Origin: Catenulispora acidiphila DSM 44928
Lineage (GTDB): Bacteria; Actinomycetota; Actinomycetes; Streptomycetales; Catenulisporaceae
Assembly (NCBI RefSeq): GCF_000024025.1
Contig: NC_013131.1
Span: 6,696,001 to 6,760,000 of the forward strand
DNA: 64,000 bases
Direction of reading: 5' to 3'
How positions within the stretch are numbered: position 1 is the first letter of the stretch; every line of letters starts with the position of its first letter. The position numbers were made by a program, and so were the translations under genes. Below the pieces are notes generated by a model. The model was not told the origin of the DNA, searched no databases, and saw nothing but the letters and a program-made list of their open reading frames with translations. Below are positions 1 through 8,162 of this stretch, in pieces.

Positions 1-548
1 GCACCGCCGACGCCCGAGCTGTCGTCACGTTGCCGCTCATCGGCGCGCACCAGTCGCTGAACGCGGCGGCGGCGGTGACGGCGGGCCTGGCCGCCGGGGT
101 ACCGCTCGAGGCCGCCACGAAGGCCCTGGCGACCGCCTCCCTGTCGAAGTGGCGCATGGAACTGCGCGGCCTGGCCGGCGGCGCCACACTGCTCAACGAC
201 TCCTACAACGCCAACCCCGACTCGACGCGCGCAGCGTTGGACGCCCTGGCCGCGATCGAGGCCGCACGCCGCATCGCCGTACTCGGCGAGATGCGCGAAC
301 TCGGGCCCTCCACCGAAACCGAGCACCGCGCCATCGGCCGCTACGCCGCCCACCGCGCCGACATCATCCTCGCCGTCGGCGCCCCCGCCCACCCCATCGC
401 CACCGCAGCAGGACCCAGAGCCCTGACACTCCCCGACAACGACGCCGCCCTAGCCTGGCTACGCGAGCACCTCGCCGCCGGAGACGTGGTGCTGGTCAAG
501 GCCTCGCGCGGCGGGCGGTTGGATGAAGTGGCGGCGGCGCTGGTGTAG
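1..548 (+). CDS. murF: MurF, UDP-MurNAc-tripeptide-D-Ala-D-Ala ligase (C-terminal part)
   Basis: Cytoplasmic ATP-dependent ligase that adds D-Ala-D-Ala to UDP-MurNAc-tripeptide in peptidoglycan synthesis. The frame is open from base 3, so the gene begins before the window and only about 180 C-terminal residues are seen. Recognisable Mur features are [11 protein letters not shown] (end of the central ATPase domain), then [19 protein letters not shown] and [10 protein letters not shown] of the C-terminal domain. The stop TAG is at 546-548. The FemX-like gene at 736-1848 is also a wall gene but lies on the other strand. Codon use shifts to strongly C-ending over the last 60 codons. Confidence 0.93.
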   Translation, partial: TADARAVVTLPLIGAHQSLNAAAAVTAGLAAGVPLEAATKALATASLSKWRMELRGLAGGATLLNDSYNANPDSTRAALDALAAIEAARRIAVLGEMRELGPSTETEHRAIGRYAAHRADIILAVGAPAHPIATAAGPRALTLPDNDAALAWLREHLAAGDVVLVKASRGGRLDEVAAALV

Positions 549-559
549 GGGCGCGGGGG

Positions 560-722
560 GGGGAGAGACGGGCGGCTGGCGGCGAGTAGCTGGCGGCTGG
601 CGGCGAGCGGCGGCTGGTGGGTGGCTTGGCGGCGAGTAGCTGCGGCGGGCGGCTGGTGCCTGGCGGCGCATGGCTGGCGGCGAGCGGCTGGCCGTGGGTG
701 GCTGGCGGCGCGTGGCTCGCGT
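560..722. repeat. Degenerate GGCTGGCGGCGAG-type tandem repeat between murF and femX
   Basis: G-rich non-coding spacer in which GGCTGGCGGCGAG and close variants recur at irregular 20-50 base spacing (for example around 575, 598, 631, 672 and 701). It occupies nearly the whole gap between two convergent genes. No stem with a T-tract is evident. It resembles the G-rich repeat after the penicillin acylase gene (60219-60560) in composition and position but not in unit sequence. Confidence 0.5.
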
Positions 723-735
723 CGGGCGGCCCGGA

Positions 736-1848
736 TCACGACGCGCTGCGGCGCCGCATGTACATCTGGAACGCCCGATACACCACCGGCCGCAGCGGCA
801 GGTCCCACTCCCCGACGTAGCGCACCGCCTGGCCGCCGGTGCCGGCCTTGAACTGGATCAGTCCGACGTGCGGGTCGTCGGCGTTCAGCGTCGGGGTGAT
901 GCCGCGCAGGTCGTAGACCTCGCAGCCGGCTGCCAGTGCGTCGCGGATCATCGCCCACTGACATGCGTTGGAGCCGCGTACCTCGCGCTTGGCGGTCGAG
1001 GAGGCGCCGTAGGCGTAGCAGGCGTGCGTGCCGACGCGGACCAGGATCGTTGCGGCAACTAGGTCCGCGTCGTGGTGCGCGAAGTAGAGCCGGAAGCGGT
1101 CGGGGTCCTCGGCGCGCATCGCTGCGGCCATGGTCCGGAAGTAGCTCAGGGGGCGGGGCGTGAAGTGGTCGCGGGCGGCGGTGTGCAGGTAAAGATCGTG
1201 GAACTCCTTCAGGTCCCCGCCGACCGTGACCTCGACGCCCTCCTTCGCCGCCTTCTTGATGTTCCGGCGCCATTGCTGGTTCATGCCCTTGAGCACGTCC
1301 TCCTCGCTCCGGCCGGTGAGCGGGATCTCGTACTTGAACTGCGGATGCCCCGCGCCGAACCCGTCATCAGGGTTCTGCGGCAGCCAGCCCGAGTCTCTCA
1401 GCAGACTGCTCACTCGGACGCCGACCAGATCGGGCTGCCCGGGCAGCTCGGTCAGCCGTCGTACATCCGGATCGGCGAAGCCCTTCTTGACCTGAGCGGC
1501 GCTCCACACGTCGGTGCGCACCGGCGGTCCGACTCGGATCGCGAACGCGCCGCCTGCCTTGAGATGCGCGACCAGTGGATCGAGCCACATGCCGAGATCG
1601 CCGGTCCAGTCGATGACCGGGCCCTCGGGCAGGTACGCCAGCGTGCGCCATCGGAGATGCGGCACCGGACGATGCAGAACGAGACCGGCGCCGACGAGCC
1701 GCTGACCGTCGAACCAGCCGAGCGCTTCACTGCGCCACTCGGTCTTCACCTTCGCCCAAGCCGGCGTCTGCAGAAAGCTGACCGACCGTTGTGCCTGCAC
1801 GAACGCTCCATGCTCGGCAGCGCTGATCGCCCCCACGGTCAAAGTCAT
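736..1848 (-). CDS. FemX/FemAB-family peptidoglycan interpeptide-bridge aminoacyltransferase
   Basis: About 370 residues with the FemAB fold, a tandem GNAT-like structure that moves an amino acid from aminoacyl-tRNA onto lipid II or peptidoglycan stem peptides. Family signatures visible are SFLQTPAWAKVK near the N-terminus, RWRTLAYLPEGPVIDW, KYEIPLTGRSEEDVLKGM followed by WRRNIKKAAKEGV, and C-terminal GSNACQWAMIRDALAAG and YDLRGI. A TTG at 1860 is in frame, but the ATG at 1848 is preferred; neither has a strong Shine-Dalgarno. The XRE gene ends 87 bases upstream on the same strand. The amino acid transferred cannot be read from sequence. Confidence 0.85.
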   Translation of the reverse strand: MTLTVGAISAAEHGAFVQAQRSVSFLQTPAWAKVKTEWRSEALGWFDGQRLVGAGLVLHRPVPHLRWRTLAYLPEGPVIDWTGDLGMWLDPLVAHLKAGGAFAIRVGPPVRTDVWSAAQVKKGFADPDVRRLTELPGQPDLVGVRVSSLLRDSGWLPQNPDDGFGAGHPQFKYEIPLTGRSEEDVLKGMNQQWRRNIKKAAKEGVEVTVGGDLKEFHDLYLHTAARDHFTPRPLSYFRTMAAAMRAEDPDRFRLYFAHHDADLVAATILVRVGTHACYAYGASSTAKREVRGSNACQWAMIRDALAAGCEVYDLRGITPTLNADDPHVGLIQFKAGTGGQAVRYVGEWDLPLRPVVYRAFQMYMRRRSAS

Positions 1849-1912
1849 TGCTCCAGTCAAGACAGCGCCGCGTTGCCGACATGTATGGGCTTTTCGATAC
1901 GCCGACGATAGG

Positions 1913-1931
1913 TGCTGCTCCGCGCGCAGCA
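1913..1931 (-). terminator. Small hairpin after the XRE gene
   Basis: Inverted repeat TGCTGC / GCAGCA with a 7-base loop, just past the stop of the XRE regulator at 1936. No U-tract follows on the minus strand, so it is a weak terminator or an RNA end-stabilising hairpin. Confidence 0.3.
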
Positions 1932-1935
1932 GGCT

Positions 1936-2475
1936 TCAGCGGGCTGTGCGCTCGTAGTGGGCGCGCGCGTCGGCGGTCTTGAACGTCCCGTAGACGCGCA
2001 GAACCTCGGCGAGCGCCGGGTATTCGGCGTCCAGCAGGCGTGCGGCGCCGTCGAGGTCGGAGGCGGAGGCCACGGCGCGCAGCACGCCTTGCACCGCCGC
2101 CACCGGGTCGCCGACGCTCGGCGCGGACGGCGTGGCGGTGTGCGCGATCGCCACGCTGCTGCTGGCGGTGGGTGCCTCGTGCACGAGGCGGGCCAGCTCT
2201 GTGGAGCGCGCGGTCGGCGGCAGGACGACGAAGGCCGGGTCGGCGGCCATCTGCTCGACGATGGCGAGGCGGGCCAGCACCGCCGGGTTGCTGATCTTGG
2301 CGCGGACGCCGTTCATCAGCTGGGAGATCATCGGCGCGGACAGGCCGAGGACGTCGGCGAGCTGGGCTTGGGAGAGGGTCAGCCGGTCCAGGAGGCGGCG
2401 GAAGCGGTCGCCCAGCGGCTCGCCGTACCACTCGGTCTGCAGGGCTCTGTTGCGCACGACAGCATCGTCGTTCAC
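1936..2475 (-). CDS. XRE-family helix-turn-helix DNA-binding protein
   Basis: 179-residue cytoplasmic regulator. The N-terminal 75 residues form a Cro/cI-type HTH (FRRLLDRLTLSQAQLADVLGLSAPMISQLMNG). The C-terminal half is helical and Ala-rich without a recognised domain. The start is GTG at 2475, chosen because GAAGGAGA sits 6 bases upstream; the open frame continues to 2556 but has no initiation signal there. It lies between a FemX-like gene and a Ser/Thr kinase gene on the same strand. The palindrome at 2545-2556 in its upstream region may be its own operator. Confidence 0.82.
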   Translation of the reverse strand: MNDDAVVRNRALQTEWYGEPLGDRFRRLLDRLTLSQAQLADVLGLSAPMISQLMNGVRAKISNPAVLARLAIVEQMAADPAFVVLPPTARSTELARLVHEAPTASSSVAIAHTATPSAPSVGDPVAAVQGVLRAVASASDLDGAARLLDAEYPALAEVLRVYGTFKTADARAHYERTAR

Positions 2476-2544
2476 GGCGTCTCCTTCCCCGCGGCCACCG
2501 CGTTCCCCCGGCGGGCTTGACGGGTGGTTCGCACCCGCGCTAAT

Positions 2545-2556
2545 TTGCAACTGCAA
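2545..2556. promoter_or_regulatory. Palindrome TTGCAACTGCAA upstream of the XRE gene
   Basis: Inverted repeat TTGCA-AC-TGCAA, with further TGCAA copies nearby at about 2572 and 2629. It is 70 bases upstream of the GTG of the XRE regulator, which suits autoregulation. The rest of the gap 2476-2752 shows no gene. Confidence 0.4.
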
Positions 2557-2752
2557 TCGCTGCCCATCGACTGCAAAGGGAGGTTCGCCGATGTCCGCAC
2601 GACACCGATTCTCGCATGCACACGCCGAATTGCAAACGCATCAGCCCCAGCACCGCCCCCGCGCAGCCGCCGGGGCACACCGCACCTGACACCGGCCGGC
2701 GGCGCACGGCCCACCTGGATCCTGCGGGGGTATCGAGGAAGCCGCACGCCGC

Positions 2753-4450
2753 TCAGTGCCAGGCAGTCACGGCCCAGCCGACCGCACCCGCCACCGCGAC
2801 CACGGCGATCACCGCGACCAGCACCGTGACCAGCCGCCAGCGCCGCCGGGAAACCGGTGGCGCTGTGGCGTTGACGGGGATGAGGCGCAGGCGCACGCGG
2901 TCGATGGCGGGCTCAGGGCTGTGACTCGGGCCGAGGCCGGAGTTCGCGCCGGAGGCCGACGGCGGATACCGGACGCCGAACGCGTTGTCGGTGGCGGGCA
3001 TCCGAGGCGGCGGCCTTCTGGCGGATTCGGTGCCGTGCAAGGGGATTCGAGGCTGTCCGTAGGCAGGTGGGCTGGCAGCGCCCGGGGAGGGCATGGATGC
3101 CGCGCCCGGCGACCAAAACCGCTCCCCACCGCCGATCGGCCGGTCGACCCGCGCTGTGCTCTGAGGATCGATCCGCGAAGGACCCTCAGGCGCGAGCCGC
3201 ACCGTGGCCTCCGGATCGAACCGCACAGCGGCACCGGAATCGATCCACACCGTGGCGTCAGGATCAATCCGCGCCCTGGCCTCAGATTCGGCCCGCGAAG
3301 CAGCACCAGGCTTTACCCACACCGTCGCCTCAGGATCAACCCGCGATGCAGCCTCCGGCTCGCCCCGAACCGTGGCCTCATGCACGACCGGCACACCAGC
3401 CTCGTGCTCGACCCGCGATACAGCAGTCTCCGGCTCGACCCGCAATACAGCAGTCTCCGGCTCGCCCCGCAATGCCGCCCTCGGCGTGATCCGCATCGTC
3501 GCCCCGAGATCGATCACCATCGTGGCGGCCACGGCGTCCTCCCCCATCGATGCCATCGATCCCATCGATCCCATCGACGGCATCGTTGCCAGCGTGACCG
3601 TCTCCGCCTCGGCGATCGGGCCGGTCGGTCCCCATCCCGGCGGCAGTGGTCCGATCTGCTCGAACACCTCGACCGGTTCGTCGCTCCCCGGCATCGGCGC
3701 GGGCGTTTCCAGTGGCCAGCCCTCGAGGATCTGCGCCAGGCGCTCCAGGGCCTCGGCCGCGGATCCGGGACGGCGTGCCGGTTCCGGTGCCGTCAGGGCG
3801 GCGAGGACTTCGACCAGCGGTCCGCCGGCGCTGATCGCCTCCGCTCCCACCATCTCCAGCCCGACGAGCCCGGCCGCGTACAGGTCCTGCGCGACGCCCT
3901 GGTCGCCGCGCTCCAGCGACTCCGGCGCCAGGTAGGCGCGCGTGCCGACCACCTTGAACGTGCCGGTGATGCGCGGCTGGTCCGGTGTCAGCACCAGGCC
4001 GAAGTCCGCCAGGCGCGCGTGCGGCGCCCCGGTGCCGGTCGACTCCAGGAGCAGGTTCGCCGGCTTGACGTCGCGGTGGACGAGCCCGGCGCCGTGCACG
4101 TGCTCCAGCGCGACCAGGAGCTGCCACAGCACCTCGGCGCTGTAGCGCGGCGGCAGAACCCCGAGGTCGCGCAGCAGCACGGCGAGCGATCCGCCGCATA
4201 CCAGCGGCATCGCCAGCAGCACCTGCTCATCGTCAGCGACCCATGCGTACGGCGTCACCACATGCGGGTGTTCCAGCCGGACCGCCTGTTCGAAGACCGC
4301 GCGCACCAGCGTCGCAGCCTCCGGATGCCGGATCACCTTGGCGGCGCAATAGGCGCCGGCCTTGCGGTCGAAGGCCCGCCACACCTCCCCGGCACCGCCG
4401 GAGCCGATGCTGTCGATCAGGACGTAGCGTCCCGCGACGACCTCGAACAC
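2753..4450 (-). CDS. Membrane-anchored serine/threonine protein kinase (PknB-like)
   Basis: 565 residues. An N-terminal kinase domain spans about residues 1-245: glycine loop G16-S-G-G-A-G21, ATP lysine K38, catalytic loop HRDVKPANL with D127, and D149-F-G. Residues about 310-440 form a low-complexity stretch of imperfect 8-12 residue repeats of the type xPEATVR. The protein ends with one membrane segment (about 540-562) and only three residues after it, so unlike PknB it has no extracellular PASTA or sensor domain. The start is ATG at 4450. The repeat linker probably holds phosphorylation or partner sites (inference). The only nearby regulator is the XRE gene downstream. Confidence 0.92.
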   Translation of the reverse strand: MFEVVAGRYVLIDSIGSGGAGEVWRAFDRKAGAYCAAKVIRHPEAATLVRAVFEQAVRLEHPHVVTPYAWVADDEQVLLAMPLVCGGSLAVLLRDLGVLPPRYSAEVLWQLLVALEHVHGAGLVHRDVKPANLLLESTGTGAPHARLADFGLVLTPDQPRITGTFKVVGTRAYLAPESLERGDQGVAQDLYAAGLVGLEMVGAEAISAGGPLVEVLAALTAPEPARRPGSAAEALERLAQILEGWPLETPAPMPGSDEPVEVFEQIGPLPPGWGPTGPIAEAETVTLATMPSMGSMGSMASMGEDAVAATMVIDLGATMRITPRAALRGEPETAVLRVEPETAVSRVEHEAGVPVVHEATVRGEPEAASRVDPEATVWVKPGAASRAESEARARIDPDATVWIDSGAAVRFDPEATVRLAPEGPSRIDPQSTARVDRPIGGGERFWSPGAASMPSPGAASPPAYGQPRIPLHGTESARRPPPRMPATDNAFGVRYPPSASGANSGLGPSHSPEPAIDRVRLRLIPVNATAPPVSRRRWRLVTVLVAVIAVVAVAGAVGWAVTAWH

Positions 4451-4606
4451 CTTGCCCCCTCGCCACCAGCACCCACCGCCGTCACCCCGGTGTGCTCAAG
4501 CTTAGGTCAACCGCGCTACCTACCGGGCACGCACCGTGCTGCCCGGGTACCGAAGACGGGGGACAGCCCGGTGCCATCTCGCCTTAGCGAGGACAAGCAT
4601 TGACGC

Positions 4607-5980
4607 GTGACGAAATACACGAGTCTGACAATGGCGGCGGTGCTGGCGACGTCCGTCGTGGCCGCGACCGCCGTACCGGCGTCGGCATCGGGGGCGGGTA
4701 GCAGCACGGACCACCGGCTCGACGGCGTCTGGCGCACCGACGGCTACAGCAGCGTCCTGCGCATCACCGGCGGCACCTTCGAGCTCTACGACACCACAGC
4801 GATCAGCTGCATCCGCGACACCACCGACGACGGCGACGGCAGTGTCTCGACCTTCACTCCCGGCGCGGACCCGAACCACGCGCTCTGGCACATCGACGCG
4901 AACGTCAACGCCCGCAAGCTGATCCGCCTGCCGTCCCTACCTCCGGCGTGCACAACTCCGACCCCCGCCACGCCGATCGAGACCTTCGACGTGTTCTGGC
5001 GGACCTTCGCAGAGAACTACCCGTTCTTCGCCCAGCGCGGCATCGACTGGAACCAGGTCTACGCCACCTACCGGCCGCAGGTCACCGCGTCGACCACGAA
5101 CGCGCAGCTCCGCGACATCTTCGCCGCCATGATCACACCGCTGCACGACGCGCACGTCGGACTCGTCGCCGACGGAACCCCGGTCTTCTCCCCCAAGCCC
5201 GGCACGCAGGTCCCCGACGGCGACCTCGACGCCCGAGCGCTGGCCCTGGTCCAGCACGCCGACCTGTCGACCGCCACCTCCGCCCTCCAGACCTGGTGCC
5301 AGGGCCGCGTCGCCTTCACCACGCTGCCGGGCGGCGTCGGCTACCTGCGCGTCTCGGACTTCACCGGCTTCACCTCGGACGACACCTCGGCCGCCAACGC
5401 CGCCGCGTTCAGCGCCGCGCTCGACGCCGTCTTCACCCCCGACCGCACCGCCGGCCCGAACCGCCTGCACGGCCTCGTCCTGGACCTGCGGATCAACGGC
5501 GGCGGCGACGATCCGCTCGGCCTGATGCTGGCCTCGCGGCTCACCGGCCACACCTTCTTCGCCTACGCCAAGCAGACCCGCGACGACCCGACCGACCCGG
5601 ACCGCTTCACCGTGCCGCAGCCGTTCCTGGTCCACCCCTCGACGACGCCGCACTACACCGGCCCGCTCTCGATCCTGGCCGGCGGCTCCACGTTCAGCGC
5701 CGGCGAGGCGGCCACGCAGGCGTTGCTCAACCGCTCCCCGCGCCCGGCGCTCGTCGGCGACAACACCCAGGGTGTCTTCTCCGACATCCTGGATCGACAG
5801 TTGCCCAACGGCTGGATGTTCGGGTTGCCGGACGAGGAGTACCTGACGCTGTCAGGGCGTACCTACGACATCGCCGGCATCCCGCCGGACGTCAAGGTAC
5901 CGACATTCACGCCCGAGCAGTTCGCCGACGGCACGGACCCGGCGTTCCAGGTAGCACTGCAATCCCTCGGCAGGCGTTGA
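4607..5980 (+). CDS. Secreted S41-family peptidase (C-terminal processing protease-like)
   Basis: 457 residues. GTG start; the N-terminus carries a Sec signal peptide (TSLTMAAVLATSVVAATAVPASASG), so the enzyme is exported. The S41 catalytic core is seen in LVLDLRINGGGDDP and LAGGSTFSAGEAATQ, with probable nucleophile S364. A tail-specific-protease helical segment (TFDVFWRTFAENYPFFAQRG) precedes it. No clear PDZ domain is recognisable, which resembles the tricorn-core/IRBP-like subgroup of S41. The substrate is unknown. It appears monocistronic: the kinase starts divergently 156 bases upstream, and EamA follows 38 bases after the stop with its own promoter-like TTAATC. Confidence 0.87.
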   Translation: MTKYTSLTMAAVLATSVVAATAVPASASGAGSSTDHRLDGVWRTDGYSSVLRITGGTFELYDTTAISCIRDTTDDGDGSVSTFTPGADPNHALWHIDANVNARKLIRLPSLPPACTTPTPATPIETFDVFWRTFAENYPFFAQRGIDWNQVYATYRPQVTASTTNAQLRDIFAAMITPLHDAHVGLVADGTPVFSPKPGTQVPDGDLDARALALVQHADLSTATSALQTWCQGRVAFTTLPGGVGYLRVSDFTGFTSDDTSAANAAAFSAALDAVFTPDRTAGPNRLHGLVLDLRINGGGDDPLGLMLASRLTGHTFFAYAKQTRDDPTDPDRFTVPQPFLVHPSTTPHYTGPLSILAGGSTFSAGEAATQALLNRSPRPALVGDNTQGVFSDILDRQLPNGWMFGLPDEEYLTLSGRTYDIAGIPPDVKVPTFTPEQFADGTDPAFQVALQSLGRR

Positions 5981-6018
5981 GACTCGGCCGTTAATCACGC
6001 GACGCGCGCGAGCCGATC

Positions 6019-6987
6019 ATGCACAATCCACCAATGGCCACCCCGAGCGTCGAGACGACCGAGCACAGCACGTCCGGTGCCGGTGCCCGTGCCGGTTCCG
6101 GCCCGACCGCGATGGCCAGCCGGGCGCTCGGCGCGATCCCGCCGACGATGCTGGTGCTGCTGGACATCCTCAGCGCTCAGCTGGGTTCGGCGCTCGCCAA
6201 GCACCTGTTCGGCGCCGTCGGCAGCTTCGGGGCGGTGGCGCTGCGGCTGTTCTTCGCCTCGACGGTTTTGTTGCTCTTCTGGCGTCCGTCGCTGCGCCTG
6301 GAGCGCCGGACCTGGATGGTGGTGCTCGGCTACGGCATCGTCCTGGGCTCGATGAACCTGTGCTTCTACCAGTCGCTGGCACGCATCCCACTGGGCGTCG
6401 CGGTGACCACCGAGTTCCTGGGACCGCTGGCGGTGGCCGCGGCCGGGTCGCGGCGGTGGCTAGACGCGCTGTGGGCGCTGCTCGCCGGGGGCGGAGTGCT
6501 GCTGCTGACGGAAGGGGGCGGCGCGCTGGACCTCGTCGGCGTTCTGTTCGCCCTCGCGGCGGGCACGTTCTGGGGTCTCTACATCCTCATGGGCGCCGCC
6601 CTCGGACGCCACACCACCGAAGGCGACGGTCTGGCGCTGGGCATGGCCGTCGCGGCGCTGATGACCGTGCCGTTCGGCGTCGCCGAGAGCGGCACGGCGG
6701 TGCTGCGGCCGTGGGTGCTGCTGTTGGGACTCGGCGTTGCGCTGTTGTCCTCGGTGCTGCCCTACACACTGGATCTGGAGGCGCTGCGCAAGATGCCGCC
6801 GCGTGTGTTCGGGATTCTGATGAGCCTGGAGCCGGCGGTGGCGGCGCTCATCGGGCTGGTCGTGCTCGGGGAGTCGCTGGGGTGGTCGCAGTGGCTCGCG
6901 ATTCTGTTCGTGGTCGCGGCGTCGGTCGGGGCGACCCGTGGCACGCAGTCGAGCGAAGTAACTACGAGCCCTGAAATGGTCGGCTAG
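6019..6987 (+). CDS. EamA/RhtA-family inner-membrane exporter
   Basis: 322 residues with ten predicted membrane segments arranged as two EamA repeats. The N-terminal 45 residues are hydrophilic. Signatures include SFGAVALRLFFAS, YGIVLGSMNLCFYQSLARIPLGVAVTTEFLGPLAV and the C-terminal MPPRVFGILMSLEPAVAALIGLVVLGE, which place it with RhtA-type threonine/homoserine or drug/metabolite exporters. Two in-frame ATGs, 6019 and 6034, both lack a good Shine-Dalgarno. Its stop overlaps the convergent TetR gene by 4 bases. Confidence 0.88.
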   Translation: MHNPPMATPSVETTEHSTSGAGARAGSGPTAMASRALGAIPPTMLVLLDILSAQLGSALAKHLFGAVGSFGAVALRLFFASTVLLLFWRPSLRLERRTWMVVLGYGIVLGSMNLCFYQSLARIPLGVAVTTEFLGPLAVAAAGSRRWLDALWALLAGGGVLLLTEGGGALDLVGVLFALAAGTFWGLYILMGAALGRHTTEGDGLALGMAVAALMTVPFGVAESGTAVLRPWVLLLGLGVALLSSVLPYTLDLEALRKMPPRVFGILMSLEPAVAALIGLVVLGESLGWSQWLAILFVVAASVGATRGTQSSEVTTSPEMVG

Positions 6988-7556
6988 GCGCCCGAGTGGC
7001 GTGCGAAGCCATAGCGCATCATCCGCAGCAGCCTTCGCGCGTGCTCGGGTCCGTTGCTCGCGATGGCTGCCGCAGAGGTCAGCGCCAGCAGTTCTTCAGC
7101 GCTCACATCGGGACTCACAGCCTCGGCTTCGCGAGCTCGGTCGTATAAGTCCCCTGCGACCTTGCGCATCGCCTCGTGCCAGGTGTCGAACAGCTGCGTC
7201 CGGCGCTCGGTGTTGTGCTCCGTGCCGGCCAGTGCCAGCGCGCGCTTGGTCGCGACGTGGACCACGAAGCTGTCCAGCCACGCGAACAGCGCCTCCCCCG
7301 CAGCTTCCGTCTCCCTGAGGGCAGCGCCACGCAGGCACAGCTCCGCGACCTCGTCGGCGTACACCGCCACGATCAGGTCGGCGCGGGTCGGGAAGTTGCG
7401 GTAGAGGGTCGCGTTGCCGACGCCGGCCCGCCGCGCGATTTCGTCGAGCGCGACGTCGGACCCTTGTTCGTCGAAGAGCTCCTTCGCCGCCGCGACCAGC
7501 GCCTGCACGTTGCGGGCAGCATCGGCGCGCAGCGGGCGCCGCGCTGGGGAATCCAC
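6984..7556 (-). CDS. TetR-family transcriptional repressor
   Basis: 190 residues. N-terminal HTH: NVQALVAAAKELFDEQG, then ALDEIARRAGVGNATLYRNFPTR. The C-terminal ligand domain is of the common SCO-type (ELLALTSAAAIASNGPEHARRLLRMM). The start is GTG at 7556, where the family N-terminus begins (DSPARRPLRADAARN); AGAGGAT lies 11 bases upstream. It is divergent from the NTF2-like gene at 7614, and the 57-base gap is centred on a perfect 16-bp palindrome, so self-repression and control of the neighbour are likely. Confidence 0.88.
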   Translation of the reverse strand: MDSPARRPLRADAARNVQALVAAAKELFDEQGSDVALDEIARRAGVGNATLYRNFPTRADLIVAVYADEVAELCLRGAALRETEAAGEALFAWLDSFVVHVATKRALALAGTEHNTERRTQLFDTWHEAMRKVAGDLYDRAREAEAVSPDVSAEELLALTSAAAIASNGPEHARRLLRMMRYGFARHSGA

Positions 7557-7582
7557 GATCGGTCGACATCCTCTGTTGCTAA

Positions 7583-7598
7583 GTGGGGAATTCCCCAC
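7583..7598. promoter_or_regulatory. TetR operator candidate, GTGGGGAATTCCCCAC
   Basis: Perfect uninterrupted 16-bp palindrome in the 57-base intergenic space between the divergent TetR (start 7556) and NTF2-like (start 7614) genes. Position and symmetry fit a TetR dimer site controlling both promoters. Confidence 0.72.
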
Positions 7599-7613
7599 AT
7601 AGTCTAGCCCGCC

Positions 7614-8015
7614 ATGACGCTCTCCTGGCAAGACCACGTCGCCATCAACGAACTGCTCGCCCTGCACGGCCACCTGTGCGACACCGGCGCCCTCGACCGC
7701 CTCGACGAGGTGTTCACCGACGACATCGCCTACGACGTCACCGACTTCGGCTTCGGCGTCCTGCGCGGCCTGGCCGCCAACCGCGACGCGGCACTGGCCC
7801 TCGGCGAGGGCAACCCCGTCGGCCACCACATCACGAACGTGATCCTCACCGAGCAGGCGCCAGGCCGCGTCCACGCACGCTCCAAAGGCATCGGCATCAC
7901 CACCGACGGCACCTGCGGCAGCGCGACCTACGACGACACCGTGGTCCACGGAGAGAAGGGATGGCGTATCAGCGAACGGATCGTGCGCGCACGCCGGGTC
8001 CCCCTCCACGGCTGA
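7614..8015 (+). CDS. NTF2-like (SnoaL_4 type) small enzyme or binding protein
   Basis: 133 residues covering a single cone-shaped NTF2/SnoaL-like domain: an N-terminal helix pair (WQDHVAINELLALHGHLCDTGALDRLDEVFTDD), then strands ending in KGWRISERIVRARR. Related proteins act as isomerases, cyclases or hydroxylases on aromatic or steroid-like substrates, but the chemistry cannot be fixed here. It is divergent from, and probably repressed by, the TetR at 6984-7556. The start ATG at 7614 lies only 15 bases past the palindrome, so the leader must be very short. Confidence 0.8.
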   Translation: MTLSWQDHVAINELLALHGHLCDTGALDRLDEVFTDDIAYDVTDFGFGVLRGLAANRDAALALGEGNPVGHHITNVILTEQAPGRVHARSKGIGITTDGTCGSATYDDTVVHGEKGWRISERIVRARRVPLHG

Positions 8016-8162
8016 CGTGCAACGCCGGTCCCCCGAACGGACACGCCGGCAGGGGCAGGAGGCACGGGAGGGGCTAGCGTCCGCAGTGGCTGCGGTGGGA
8101 TGTGTAGTGGCTGCGGTGGGTTGAGCAGGGCAGTTGCTGCGGATGGAAGGCGGTGACCGGCG

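Noticed and set aside
341-1273. Open frame of 310 codons on the minus strand across murF, the repeat and femX
   Set aside because: Arg/Pro-rich shadow of the two real genes; no start signal and no domain.
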